A stretch of DNA of 64,000 bases, taken from CAVQJU01 sp963755195 (GTDB lineage Bacteria; Acidobacteriota; Vicinamibacteria; Vicinamibacterales; CAVVIG01). The notes below the pieces were generated by a model, which was not told the origin of the DNA, searched no databases, and was given only the letters and a program-made list of their open reading frames with translations. Both the position numbers and the translations under genes were made by a program. Shown piece after piece: positions 27,485 to 36,193 of the stretch; position 1 is the first letter of the stretch, and the number at the start of each line of letters is the position of its first letter. Location: contig CAVWIZ010000003.1 in assembly GCA_963755195.1 (NCBI GenBank), forward strand, positions 496,001 through 560,000. Reading direction: 5' to 3'.

Positions 27485-28732
27485 TCAGTTGGTCACGAGG
27501 CGGGGGGCTCCCCAGCGGGACCAGTCGTACGTGAAGTCGGGTGGCCGGCCTGGCATGGAGGCGTCGGTCCTGAAAATCAATCTGATCTGGCGGCCGGAAA
27601 ACCGTGACAGGTCGAGGTCCACGGGCACCCACCGCCGGTCCGCCCGCACGCGAGCCGGGTCGAGGTGGTGCGCGAACAGTTCCGAGTAGGCGCCGTTTTC
27701 AGAGACGCCGATTCGAAACACGACGCCGTCCCCGGGCAGGCTCCACACCATCGGAACCGTGGCGATCGCCGTGCGCAGCCTCGCCCCCGATGGTACCACC
27801 ACCGTCCACGCGATTTCGCTCTGAGGAATCGCGACAATCGCCCGCATGAACTCGCCGCCCACGGCAAGCTCGGTCGGCGTGAACGCCAGATGAAGATCCA
27901 ACGTAGCGTGCAGCTCGGCCGCATACAATTGATCGATCAGGTCGATCGCCGGACGGCGACCGCGACTGTAGACGGTCACTCCGGCCGCCAGGGCGTACAC
28001 GCACACGACTCCGACAATACGGCGGGTTGACCATGGACGATCCGCGATCGGGTCAGCAGCCGAGTGGAGAGCGGGCGTACGCGGCCAGAAATGCACCACG
28101 AACGTGACAAGGAGAACGTTGTACAGCCCCAGCGCGACCGCCGCAATTAGCCCGCCGCGAACATGCCCAACATTCCCAGCAGGGCCCGACGTGGTCAGCC
28201 TGACACGGCCCACGATCGTGTCGCCGGTCGCGACCGTGTCCATTACCAGGTCTCCCCATCGCTCCTGACCACCAACATGGAACATGGCTGCCGGCAGCGC
28301 GTCGTCGAGCGACGCGGCAATCGCGACGGCGCTCGAAGCCGGGGCAACGGCACGAATCTCCAGCGTGTAGCGCTTCTGGCCCGACTGCGCGATCGCCGGG
28401 AACCGGAGATCGACCCATCGTTCGCCCGAGACGCGCAATTGGCGGCGGTTTCCCCTGACGGTCGTGAATCCCAGCGGGCCCTGCTCGGACAGACGCCAGT
28501 CGAACGTCACCTCAGAGGGTTCACTTGCCGCGAGACGGATGCGAATGCCCTTCAACCCGTTGTTCTGCATGGTGAAGGTCTCCGTCAACGGGATGCCCGC
28601 GCCGAATTCCTTCAGGAGTACCGGCCGAGCGCCCCTGGCCTCGACGTGCGTGGTGTAATGGAACGCCAGCAGATACACCTCGAGGGCCAGACCACACAGG
28701 CAGACCAGGAGCGCAGTTCTTGTCGAGGACAT
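27485..28732 (-). CDS. Membrane protein of unknown function
   Basis: 415 residues, not assigned to a known family. One helix lies at the N-terminus (TALLVCLCGLALEVYLLAF), two more in the middle (GGLIAAVALGLYNVLLVTFV, and IVGVVCVYALAAGVTVYS near residue 240). The regions between them look beta-rich and are probably extracytoplasmic: the first contains VDLRFPAIAQSGQKRYTLEI, the last ends RPPDFTYDWSRWGAPRLVTN. It begins at ATG 28732, 13 bases inside the start of the divergent O-antigen ligase gene. A role in glycan assembly or sensing is a guess from context. Confidence 0.65.
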   Translation of the reverse strand: MSSTRTALLVCLCGLALEVYLLAFHYTTHVEARGARPVLLKEFGAGIPLTETFTMQNNGLKGIRIRLAASEPSEVTFDWRLSEQGPLGFTTVRGNRRQLRVSGERWVDLRFPAIAQSGQKRYTLEIRAVAPASSAVAIAASLDDALPAAMFHVGGQERWGDLVMDTVATGDTIVGRVRLTTSGPAGNVGHVRGGLIAAVALGLYNVLLVTFVVHFWPRTPALHSAADPIADRPWSTRRIVGVVCVYALAAGVTVYSRGRRPAIDLIDQLYAAELHATLDLHLAFTPTELAVGGEFMRAIVAIPQSEIAWTVVVPSGARLRTAIATVPMVWSLPGDGVVFRIGVSENGAYSELFAHHLDPARVRADRRWVPVDLDLSRFSGRQIRLIFRTDASMPGRPPDFTYDWSRWGAPRLVTN

Positions 28733-30034
28733 TCTTAGGTCTACAGCTCGCAGCCTTTCTTGTCTGGATAGCGCTGGTCGTCAGGCCGGGCGAGCTGCCG
28801 GACCCCTTCGGGCTTGGCCTCTCGTTCTCCCTGACCGCACTCTGCCTGCTCGCGTCGGCGATCATCTGCGCGCCCGATCTGCTCGCCGGCCGCTGGCCTT
28901 TGAGCGCGATCGACCCGGTGTTGGCGCTCTACCTGGTGTTTGTGGCGATCGCGTCCACGAGAGGCACCAACCCACACAACACATCGGTCGCTGTTCTGTC
29001 GCTCGCCGGCAACGTCGGAATGTTCTACGCCACAATCGCGCTCGCACGAAAGGCGCCAGGCCTCGCCCACGGAATCCTGCTCTTGCTGATCGCGTCGATC
29101 GCGATGCTCATGGCGATGGCCCTCGCCTATCACGCGGAGATGGGACTGTTTACGCGGCCCAAAGTATACCCGGTGCCGGAAGGCTGGGGCGGGTACCCCG
29201 AGTTGGGCACGCTCGCGGCGCTTCAGTTCGGGCTGCTGGTGGCAGCGCTCCAAACCGCCGGCAGCAAGCCCATGTTCCTCGTCACGGCCATTCTCATCGT
29301 CGTCAACCTCGTCGAGCTCAACTTCCTGTACTCACGCGGGGCGTGGCTGGCGATTGGCGTGGTCATGTTGGCAGCCGTCGGTGTGATGGCGCGGCGTGGG
29401 CATTGGGCGAGAACAGCGGGAATCGCCGGCATCGTGGCCGTTGCCGGGCTGGTGTTGTTCCTTTCGAATCCAACGCTTCGGTACCTCGCCGTCACGACGG
29501 TGACGGGCGGCACGGCCCCCGCCTGGGCCCGCGGTGGCGCGATAGCGGATGTCGCCCCCACCGACGAGTCGAATCCAGATATGGAAGAGGTCGGTCAAGA
29601 TGATTGCCGACCATCCCATTCGCGGAGTGGGCCCGGGAAATTTCTACGAGGTGTTTCAAGCCAATTACGTGACGGACCCGAACGAGGACTTGCGACGCGC
29701 CGGAGTCCACGCTCACAATTTGTGGCTGCACCAGTTCGCGGAGCTCGGGCTGGCCGGCGGCGCGATGTACGTGGTTCTGTGGATTGCGGTGCTCACGCTC
29801 TGTTGGAGATCGGCCCGGGAGCGGCCTGGATTTCTCTCGTTGGGTCTATTTCTGGCGATCGTCGCAGCCGCGGGATCGAACATCTCGACCAACATGTTCT
29901 TCCTGACAAGCGGCGGGGTCGGAAGGCTGCACTCGCTGACCTGGATGCTTTTCGGCCTGACCATGGCGACGACTCAGGGCACCGCCTGGGACTGGCGAAT
30001 GCGCGCCCCGACATCGTCGCCGGCAAGCCCCTGA
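28720..30034 (+). CDS. O-antigen ligase/polymerase (Wzy_C family), one frameshift
   Basis: A polytopic inner-membrane protein of about 437 residues. Typical features are ten or more hydrophobic segments, the segment LYSRGAWLAIGVVMLAA (the SRG motif of Wzy_C proteins), and after a one-base shift near 29570 IADHPIRGVGPGNF and HAHNLWLHQFAELGLAGG. The G-x-GPGNF and HNLWL elements define the large periplasmic loop of WaaL/Wzy-type enzymes. TTG 28720 is the only start that keeps the first helix and has AGGAG eight bases upstream; it overlaps the divergent gene by 13 bases. The protein polymerises or ligates glycan on the periplasmic face. Its 3' end overlaps the convergent pseudopilin-like gene by about 60 bases. 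Confidence 0.82.
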
Positions 30035-30477
30035 TCACCACGTGGCAGAAACGGCGTTTCGATGATGCCGTTGGGTCCGGCGGAGAGAACCCAGGGAGTC
30101 GAGGGTTCGCCGGCGGCAATGGGCGCCAGCTTCACGACGTAAGAGTTGCCCCACGGATCGACGGACAAGGTGCGACGCCCGCCGATTGCGCGAGCGAGCG
30201 GCCCGCGCGGGGCCGTCACCCACCGCTCGGCATCGGGCGCGGACGCCACGGGCATATGTCCCGGTCCGCTCAACACGTCGGCACGGGTGGCCGCTTCGCG
30301 CAACTCGGGCCCGGCCTGACGCATCAGGTCGGCCAACGCCGCGACTTCGGCCGACGCGACGCGCACACGCGACCGGTTCACGCTCCAGGCCGCGGCCGGC
30401 GGCAGCACGAAGCACAGGACGCCAATCAAGATGAGCGCAGCGACAAGCTGATCGCCGCGAAGATCGCGCGCCTGCAT
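29974..30477 (-). CDS. GspG/pseudopilin-like small membrane protein
   Basis: 167 residues. A single N-terminal helix (LVAALILIGVLCFVLPPAAA) is followed by an alpha-helical stretch and a C-terminal part SVDPWGNSYVVKLAPI and PWVLSAGPNGIIETPF. The DPWGN-x-Y and SAGPNG elements resemble the C-terminal calcium-loop region of GspG-type pseudopilins, but no clear G-F-x-x-x-E prepilin cleavage site is present. ATG 30477 lies three bases after the GT2 stop; ATG 30538 would overlap that gene. It is the last gene of the minus-strand unit 32967-29974 and overlaps the convergent O-antigen ligase gene by 60 bases. Function unknown. Confidence 0.62.
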   Translation of the reverse strand: MQARDLRGDQLVAALILIGVLCFVLPPAAAWSVNRSRVRVASAEVAALADLMRQAGPELREAATRADVLSGPGHMPVASAPDAERWVTAPRGPLARAIGGRRTLSVDPWGNSYVVKLAPIAAGEPSTPWVLSAGPNGIIETPFLPRGDQGLAGDDVGARIRQSQAVP

Positions 30478-30479
30478 TT

Positions 30480-31556
30480 TCAGTCCTGCAACCTCGAGGT
30501 CATGGGCCGATCGGCGCTCGGCTTCTGCTTCTTCCATGGCGGCCATCGTCCGAGCGTCAGCAGATAGACGCAGGCGCCGGCGCCCCACGACAGTTGCAGG
30601 ACGGCGAACGCCGCGGCACAGGCCGGAACGGACCGCCAACTCCCGCGCGACGTGTTCGTCCGCGCCATTTCTCCGGCCACCAGAATCAGGAACGCGGCGT
30701 ACACGCCGAGCACCGCGGCAAGAACCCACCACACGCCGGGCGCGAACAGGCCGATGACCGCCAGCGCGAGCAGTCCGCCGACGAGTCCAGCCGGCAGCAT
30801 CTGTCGCAGGCGCAGCGCCCCTGGGAACACGCGCAGCATGTCGGCCTTGCGCCACCCGTACTGGAAATACTGGCGGCTCAGCCGGCCAAAGGTGGCGCGC
30901 GCAAAGTATTTGCATCGCATGCGCGGGTCGAGCACGACGCGCAGCCCGAGCAGCCGAGCCCGGTAGTTGAACACATAGTCTTCGTTGATGAGCAACCGCT
31001 CGTTGTACCCGTCGAGCTTCTGCCAGAGGGTTTTCTGGTAGCAGCCGAACGCCACCGTATCGACATCGTGGGACTCGCGAAACATGTCCGGATGCCGATA
31101 GGCCGCGCCGCCGGTTCCAAGACGATGAGTGAGCGCCGCCGCAATGGCGCGCGACACGAGCGTCCCGGTTCGCGCGACCGTGTCCCAGGACCCGCCGACC
31201 ACGCCGACACGCTCGCCCTGCAGCGTTTCGAGGGCGAATCGGACGTAGCCCTGCGCGGGAAGACTGTGGCCGTCGAGCCGGACGATGACGTCTCCGGTGG
31301 CGGCGCGGATGCCCACGTTCATCGCCGCGGCCGCTCCCGGCTCGGCGCATCGCAACAGGTGGAGCGGCCATTCCGGAAACTTGCGCTGGTAGTCGCGAAC
31401 GAGGTCTTCGCTCGCATCGGTCGAGCCGTTGTCGACGATGAGAATTTCGTGAACCGGAGCATCCTGCAGCCGAATCGCGTCGAGGAGTGCCGTAATGCCC
31501 CATTCTTCGTTCAGGCACGGGATGACGACGGACACGGTCACGGCTGCCGGCTCCAC
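30480..31556 (-). CDS. GT2 glycosyltransferase of ExoA type with C-terminal membrane helices
   Basis: A 358-residue enzyme. The catalytic domain has VSVVIPCLNEEWGI, ILIVDNGSTDAS, NVGIRAATGDVIVRLDGHSL and LINEDYVFNYRARL, like ExoA of succinoglycan synthesis. Residues about 245-340 contain three helices (GLVGGLLALAVIGLFAPGVW, VLAAVLGVYAAFLILVAG and SWGAGACVYLLTLGRW), so it is membrane-bound. GTG 31556 starts the frame; a later GTG in VTVSVVIP is possible. It follows the sugar-phosphate transferase in the same operon and would add the second sugar to the lipid carrier. The frame is clean. Confidence 0.86.
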   Translation of the reverse strand: MEPAAVTVSVVIPCLNEEWGITALLDAIRLQDAPVHEILIVDNGSTDASEDLVRDYQRKFPEWPLHLLRCAEPGAAAAMNVGIRAATGDVIVRLDGHSLPAQGYVRFALETLQGERVGVVGGSWDTVARTGTLVSRAIAAALTHRLGTGGAAYRHPDMFRESHDVDTVAFGCYQKTLWQKLDGYNERLLINEDYVFNYRARLLGLRVVLDPRMRCKYFARATFGRLSRQYFQYGWRKADMLRVFPGALRLRQMLPAGLVGGLLALAVIGLFAPGVWWVLAAVLGVYAAFLILVAGEMARTNTSRGSWRSVPACAAAFAVLQLSWGAGACVYLLTLGRWPPWKKQKPSADRPMTSRLQD

Positions 31557-31583
31557 CAGGAACAGGTCATTGCCCTCACTGTC

Positions 31584-32967
31584 TCACTGTCCACCAAGGC
31601 GAATCATCGTCCCGACGGTCCGCAGGAGAATCAGCACATCGAACCCGATCGATTGATGCTTGACGTAGTAGAGGTCGTACTCGAGCTTGACCACCGCGTC
31701 GCGAACCGAGTCGCCATACGCAAAGTTCACCTGCGCCCAGCCGGTCAGTCCGGGCGCGACGACGAGCCTGGCGCGGTAGAGAGGCACTTCGCGCTCGAGC
31801 TGCTCGACGAACTGCGGCCGTTCGGGGCGCGGTCCCACCATGCTCATCTCGCCGCGCAGGACGGCCACCAGATTCGGCAGCTCGTCGAGGCGCGTGCGCC
31901 GAAGAAACGCGGCCGACGCGCGTGACGCGGGCGTCGTTCAGCGTGCTCCACTGCGCCTGGCCGTCGGGCTCGGCGTCGTGTTTCATCGTTCGGAACTTGG
32001 TCATCTGAAACAGCCGTCCGCCCCGGCCCAGCCGCGCCTGCCGATAGAGAACGGGGCGGCCGCTCTCGAAGAGAATCGCCAACGCGATGGCCGGCGCCAG
32101 CAGCAGTCCGCCGGCTGCGAGCACGGTCGCCACGGCCACATCGAGGATGCGCTTGGCCAACGGAGAAGCATCGCGAAATCGTGCGACGTCGAAGAAGTTC
32201 GTCACGAGCCACGACGAGTCCACGTGCTCCACGGGCACCCGGCCCAGCGTGTCCTCGTACAGTTGCGCCAGGCGAACCACGTGCGTGCCCGACTCCTGGC
32301 AACGCAGCAGCCGCTGCACCCACTGGCCGTCCACGTCGTCGAGTGGCCCTTCGAGCGCGACAATCAGATCGGTGACGTCCAGGCGTCGCGCGATCTGGTC
32401 AACCTCTGCCGGAGACCCGACGACCTTCCATTCCGCGCGGGCCGGATCGTTGGTCGCGACGCCGACGATGTCCGCGTCTCTGAAACTTGCGTCCGTGAGG
32501 ACGTCCATCGCGGTCGAGAGCGCGTGACCGGAGCCCACGATCAGCAGGCGGCGGGAGAACGGCGCCCGCGTGAGCGACCACAGCGCGACGATGCGCCAGC
32601 CGAACACGAGCAGGGTTGCGTCCCAGAAAAGATAGAGCGCCACGAGGCGAGGCAGCCGGTCGCCGCCCGCGAAGAAGAACGCGCCGAGATAGATTATCAG
32701 GAGGGCCACTGCCGCACGAATCACCCCGGCGGCCGTCTCACGGATGTCGAGCACGCTGCGTGCGTCGCGCGTCGGGATGAGCAGCACCAGCCAGAACGGC
32801 ACGGCGAGCAGCCACACGACGCGCGCGCGCAGAAACGCCAGGTTGAAGGGGAAGCCGGCGGTGAGCGACCACGTCCACAGCGCGAGGAGCACGGCGACGG
32901 TGACGGCCGCGGCATCTCCCAGCAGGAGCGCGAGCCGGCGTTCCGACGTCCGCAGCGGACGGCTCAC
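31584..32967 (-). CDS. Exopolysaccharide polyprenyl glycosylphosphotransferase (WcaJ-like), one frameshift
   Basis: About 460 residues. Four or five N-terminal helices are followed by a Rossmann-like CoA-binding domain (RRLLIVGSGHALSTAMDVL) and the catalytic bacterial sugar transferase domain: RILDVAVATVLAAGGLLLAP, LYRQARLGRGGRLFQMTKFR, LDELPNLVAVLRGEMSMVGP, APGLTGWAQV and YDLYYVKHQSIGFDVLILL. A one-base insertion near 31908 shifts the frame just before LDELPNL. It moves hexose-1-phosphate from a UDP-sugar to undecaprenyl phosphate and starts the repeat unit. This is the first gene of the minus operon that continues with the ExoA-type GT2. It is one of three unrelated initiating enzymes in the window. 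Confidence 0.88.
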
Positions 32968-32974
32968 GAGACAG

Positions 32975-33376
32975 CTACCCGAGGAATGCGGCGATGGTGG
33001 AGCGGGCGCGGTCGAGGAATCCCTGGCAGGCGGCGAGATCTTCCCGGAGCGCCGCTTCCGTCAGCACGAAGTCGCGGCCATAGTCGGCCTCGAGACGGTA
33101 CTTCTGGATCCGGGCGAACAGCCGGGCGTCTTTAGGATCCATCCGGCCGGTCTTGACGAAGTGGAGACCCAACATGCTTGCGGTGCCGGCATGCGATCGC
33201 GGCTCGAGGCCCTCGGTGAGCAGGAGCGCGACCGCGACGTGATAGATCGCATAGTAAAGGCGGCTTTCGGCGTCGTGGAAGAGCGCCGCGTCAACCAGCA
33301 GGCGGGCGGCGCGCATGGATTCGTCGGCGCGACCGAGCTCCGACGCGATGTTGGCGCGTTTGTTCGCGTCGGTCAC
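32975..33376 (-). CDS. HEPN-domain toxin (UPF0332 type) of an MNT/HEPN pair
   Basis: 133 residues, all-alpha. SRLYYAIYHVAVALLLTEG is the HEPN core of the UPF0332 group, with the R-x6-H pattern close to the RNase motif of HEPN toxins. HAGTASMLGLHFVKTGRMD follows as in this family. The GTG at 33376 overlaps the stop of the nucleotidyltransferase gene by GTGA, which is the usual antitoxin-toxin coupling. Such HEPN proteins cleave RNA and are held in check by their partner. The exact target is unknown. The pair sits between the WcaJ-like gene and the flippase-like gene. Confidence 0.82.
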   Translation of the reverse strand: MTDANKRANIASELGRADESMRAARLLVDAALFHDAESRLYYAIYHVAVALLLTEGLEPRSHAGTASMLGLHFVKTGRMDPKDARLFARIQKYRLEADYGRDFVLTEAALREDLAACQGFLDRARSTIAAFLG

Positions 33377-33735
33377 AGCCGAATCCCCTCGCGCTCGATC
33401 TCCAGTGGCGTGCGGCGCTCCAGGGCCTTCCAGGCATCGAACTCCGCGACGGACATGGTCATGGGGGATACGACAACTCCAGCGATCTGCCACGTGAGGT
33501 CGGCGGCCAGATTAGTGATAGCCCGGTCGTCGTCCTGGTCCACGCGATCGAGCAAGACGAGGCAGTCGACATCGGAGTCTGCGGTTGCATCGCCGCGGGC
33601 GTACGAGCCAAAGAGGCGAATCTCGGCGACTCTGGGCCCGAACCGCTCGCGGACTCCGGCGAGAAACGCGTGGAGTGTGGTTTCGACGATCGCCGGAAGC
33701 CGCGCGGCCGCCGGGCTGCTTTCCATGAGTGGCAT
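33373..33735 (-). CDS. MNT-type minimal nucleotidyltransferase antitoxin
   Basis: About 120 residues. IRLFGSYARGDATADSDVDC contains the GSY-ARG and D-x-D catalytic signature of minimal nucleotidyltransferases, with the metal-binding aspartates in SDVDC. In MNT/HEPN systems this protein neutralises the HEPN toxin, often by adding nucleotides to a tyrosine near the active site. ATG 33735 is one base after the stop of the upstream flippase-like gene; ATG 33726 is an in-frame alternative. Co-transcription with the HEPN gene is indicated by a four-base overlap. Confidence 0.84.
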   Translation of the reverse strand: MPLMESSPAAARLPAIVETTLHAFLAGVRERFGPRVAEIRLFGSYARGDATADSDVDCLVLLDRVDQDDDRAITNLAADLTWQIAGVVVSPMTMSVAEFDAWKALERRTPLEIEREGIRL

Positions 33736-33736
33736 T

Positions 33737-34780
33737 CTAACGGATCCGCGTGACGTCGCCGCCGTGGCGCAACGTCTCGTCGAAGGATCCCTGCCAGACC
33801 GCCGGCGCGAACGCGCCGAGGATCACCTTGGGGCCCACACTGACGGCGTGCAGCACGATGGCCGCGGCCAGGGCGTCCGGCCGCGGCACTTCCCAGGCCG
33901 CGAGCGTCACCACCGTGAGGTAGTGAAACACGCCGACGTTTCCGGGCACCGACACGAGGGCGGTGCCGAACTGCAGGACCACGAGCACAGCGAACGCCGC
34001 CACGGCGGGAACCGGCAGGCTGAAGGCCCGGAACACCAGCAGGTTGGTCGCGGCCGCGGCGACGGGAACGAGCGCTGTAAGGAGCGCCGTGATCGCGAGT
34101 CGATGCCGACGGGTGATGTCGATCCACCCGCTGCGCATCGCCGACTCCTGCGTTTCGAGCCAGGCTGCCGCGGGCGCCAGCACGCCGACATGTCGTCGCA
34201 CCCACGAGAGGACCGCTGGGAGGAACCGCACCGCGAGCAGCACGACACCCGTCGTCGCGAGCGTCGCCGCGGCGGCTGCCGGCAGCAGCCCGCGGAAGGC
34301 GACGGGCATCCAGCCGCTCACAATCAGCAGGAGCACAATCGTGGCAAACGCGGCAAGGTCGAAGGCCCGTTCGAGGGCGAGCCCCACCATCACGCGTCCG
34401 ACCGGCACATCGAGTCCGCGGCAGGTCACCGCAAGTCGAGCGCCCTCGCCGAACCTGAGGGGTACGATGATGTTCACGGCCTGACCGAGCACAACCGAGT
34501 CCCACAAGACTCGCCACCGTACACCGTCGCGCCCGGTCCGGGAATCTATTCCAGCAGACGGGCTGGCGCCGACCAGCAGGCCCCAGCGAAACGTCACCAG
34601 CGCGAGCGTGAGCAGCACCGACACGGCGGCGGCGGCGGTCCATGGCAGGCTCGCACGGCGGAACGCGTCGAGGACCTGGGTCCAGTCAATGTTGACGGCG
34701 CACGCATAGAGCGCTCCGATTGCGCAGAGTACGCCAACCACGACGCGCGCCGCGCGCCAGTTAGCGTGCGGCAATCTCAC
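33737..34780 (-). CDS. Lysylphosphatidylglycerol-synthase-TM/flippase-like membrane protein
   Basis: 347 residues with about eight helices. FRWGLLVGASPSAGI, SVVLGQAVNIIVPLRFGEGA and VGRVMVGLALERAFDLAAF, followed later by LVSVPGNVGVFHYLTVVTLA, match the LPG_synthase_TM/UPF0104 family (AglD-like). These proteins are often found in glycan loci and are suggested to flip or process lipid-linked saccharides, though direct evidence varies between members. No MprF catalytic domain follows. The gene is followed, one base apart, by the MNT antitoxin gene, so the TA pair may be read through from it. Upstream lies a 500-base non-coding region. Confidence 0.8.
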   Translation of the reverse strand: MRLPHANWRAARVVVGVLCAIGALYACAVNIDWTQVLDAFRRASLPWTAAAAVSVLLTLALVTFRWGLLVGASPSAGIDSRTGRDGVRWRVLWDSVVLGQAVNIIVPLRFGEGARLAVTCRGLDVPVGRVMVGLALERAFDLAAFATIVLLLIVSGWMPVAFRGLLPAAAAATLATTGVVLLAVRFLPAVLSWVRRHVGVLAPAAAWLETQESAMRSGWIDITRRHRLAITALLTALVPVAAAATNLLVFRAFSLPVPAVAAFAVLVVLQFGTALVSVPGNVGVFHYLTVVTLAAWEVPRPDALAAAIVLHAVSVGPKVILGAFAPAVWQGSFDETLRHGGDVTRIR

Positions 34781-35289
34781 GGCGTCAACTACTCCCCACG
34801 GTCACCGCAGCGCTCGCAACGCTCGCAGCGTTGAGACCACGGTGCAAGACTGACATCAGTGCCACTAGAGCGTCTTCCATTTCCATGTAGTGCGCCTCGA
34901 TACGACGATCGAACGCAGAGCACGCAGAGCACGCGCAGAGATCGCAGAGCGATTCGACGCGGCGCCGCGAAGCGGCGACGGCAGGTTGAGAGAATCAGAA
35001 GACAAGCCAGATGGAACCGCGCCTGGTTTGTCTTCTGATTCTTTCAACCTGCCGCCCGGGCCGGCTTTGCCGGCCGCGTCGAATCGATCGTTACTCCTCG
35101 GTCTCTGTGATCTCTCTGGTTGATCGTCTTTCGCAGCATCCTCAGCCGTGGAGAGTTCTTCGTCGTGTGTTTCGTGTCTTCGTGATAGCCAGCCGCAGGC
35201 TCAGAATCCACAGCTACAGAGAAACGAGTTCGAATTCTCGGCGGTCACTGCGTGCACCGCGGTGATCGTGTTTCGTTGCTCTGCAACCG
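34781..35289. other. Non-coding region with repeats, no gene seen
   Basis: The 509 bases between the flippase-like gene and the HepT gene hold no convincing coding sequence. They contain CGCAGAG-type short direct repeats at about 34913-34949 and one large palindromic element (listed separately). The remainder, 35125-35289, shows nothing recognisable apart from CTTCGT- and TCGTG-rich text. Confidence 0.7.
34908..35125. repeat. Large nested palindrome with CGCAGAG repeats
   Basis: The inner stem is 26 bases long: 34980-35005 pairs with 35028-35053, both arms carrying AATCAGAAGACAA or its complement, with one mismatch and a 22-base loop. The outer stem CGATTCGACGCGGC (34950-34963) pairs with its exact complement at 35073-35086. 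Between the stems each side has its own small hairpin (GCCGC-GAA-GCGGC and GGCCGGC-TTT-GCCGGCC). Outside, AGAGATCGCAGAG on the left matches TCTCTGTGATCTCT on the right with one mismatch. The whole would form a three-branched cruciform. Confidence 0.85.
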
Positions 35290-35703
35290 TCAAATTATGT
35301 GCAGGATGGCCTCACGAAAGCGCACGACGTCCGCGAGGTCTGTCCGCAGGACGCGAAGAACGATGGTCGAATCGACGCGCGCGTAGTCATGCACGAGGAT
35401 GTCTCTGAATCCGACCATGCGTGCGAGTGCCGCGCCAAGGTCGATCGGGATCACCCCGGCCTCGGCAAGAATGTCGAACGTCTCCGCCCCAGTCTCGGGC
35501 ACCCGCAGCCGCCGGTCGGCCACGATATGGTCCGCCAGATCCATGCAGGCTTCGATCGTCAGGTGCAGAGTCCGTTCGATGATCCGCTGGGTCTTCCAGT
35601 CGTGTTGGTACGAGTCCAGGTCGATCTGCCGATAGTCGGCCAACTGTTGCAGGTACTGGTCGACGTCGGCGATTTTTCGAAGGACCAGGTCCCGATCAAC
35701 CAC
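35290..35703 (-). CDS. hepT: HepT-type HEPN toxin (DUF86) of a type VII toxin-antitoxin pair
   Basis: A 137-residue all-alpha protein. MVGFRDILVHDYARVDSTIV carries the R-x4-H-x-Y motif (RDILVHDY) of HepT RNase toxins, in which the Tyr is the site modified by the antitoxin. ERTLHLTIEACMDLADHIVA matches the conserved central helix of DUF86. GTG 35703 overlaps the end of the MntA gene by eight bases. The protein would cleave RNA or tRNA ends when free. Length and motif spacing are normal for the family. Confidence 0.9.
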   Translation of the reverse strand: MVDRDLVLRKIADVDQYLQQLADYRQIDLDSYQHDWKTQRIIERTLHLTIEACMDLADHIVADRRLRVPETGAETFDILAEAGVIPIDLGAALARMVGFRDILVHDYARVDSTIVLRVLRTDLADVVRFREAILHII

Positions 35704-36121
35704 GTGGGTACCGCTCGGCGAGCAACCGGTGCTCGCGGAGCCGGAAGTCCTGGAACAGACGGGCAGTGCGAGACTCGTACGCGTGACGCACGAATGGCTG
35801 CTGGTCCACGATCACCCGCCGGCTGGTGAGGACGCGTCCAGCCAGGGCCACGGGCGCCGTGTTCAAGAGGACGATATCGATCGCGTCCGTGCCGAGATGA
35901 AGCGCCGCGACACGGCCCACCTCCAGGCGGTTGACGGACACGTCGGCGGTCTCCGAAACATAGATCGCCAGATCGACATCACTGCCAGGCGTCGAGCGCT
36001 CCGTTCCGGCACTGCCGAAGACATAGGCGAACTCGACATCGGGGCAGGTCGAGGCGAGTCGGTCCCCCAGCGTGGCGAGCCGACGCGCGATGTCCGCCGG
36101 AACTCGCATTTGCAGCGGCAT
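35696..36121 (-). CDS. mntA: MntA-type nucleotidyltransferase antitoxin
   Basis: 141 residues. FAYVFGSAGTERSTPGSDVD followed by LAIYV gives the GS-x10-D-x-D signature of MntA antitoxins, which add AMP residues to the HepT tyrosine. Later VGRVAALHLGTDAIDIVLLN is typical of the family. ATG 36121 was chosen because TATGCT lies exactly six bases upstream, giving a leaderless start; an upstream in-frame extension to 36223 is less likely. It forms an operon with HepT and diverges from the small membrane protein at 36194. Confidence 0.88.
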   Translation of the reverse strand: MPLQMRVPADIARRLATLGDRLASTCPDVEFAYVFGSAGTERSTPGSDVDLAIYVSETADVSVNRLEVGRVAALHLGTDAIDIVLLNTAPVALAGRVLTSRRVIVDQQPFVRHAYESRTARLFQDFRLREHRLLAERYPRG

Positions 36122-36127
36122 GCTTCC

Positions 36128-36133
36128 AGCATA
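36128..36133 (-). promoter_or_regulatory. TATGCT -10 box for leaderless mntA
   Basis: On the minus strand TATGCT is followed by GGAAGC and ATG 36121. The six-base gap puts +1 on the start codon. No -35 consensus is visible. Confidence 0.5.
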
Positions 36134-36193
36134 GGGCAGCTTCACGACGGGCCGGTCGCTGCCATGGTAGGCTCGCACGCCAGAAACACCACC

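Noticed and set aside
33727..33739. TAGAAT seven bases before ATG 33726 as another leaderless promoter.
   Set aside because: The TAG is the stop codon of the upstream gene and the pair is probably co-transcribed, so the match is not independent evidence.
30594..34834. Several long plus-strand open frames opposite the GT2, WcaJ-like, HEPN and flippase-like genes.
   Set aside because: They are rich in Arg and His from antisense GC codons and have no domain motifs; the minus strand has well-conserved enzymes.
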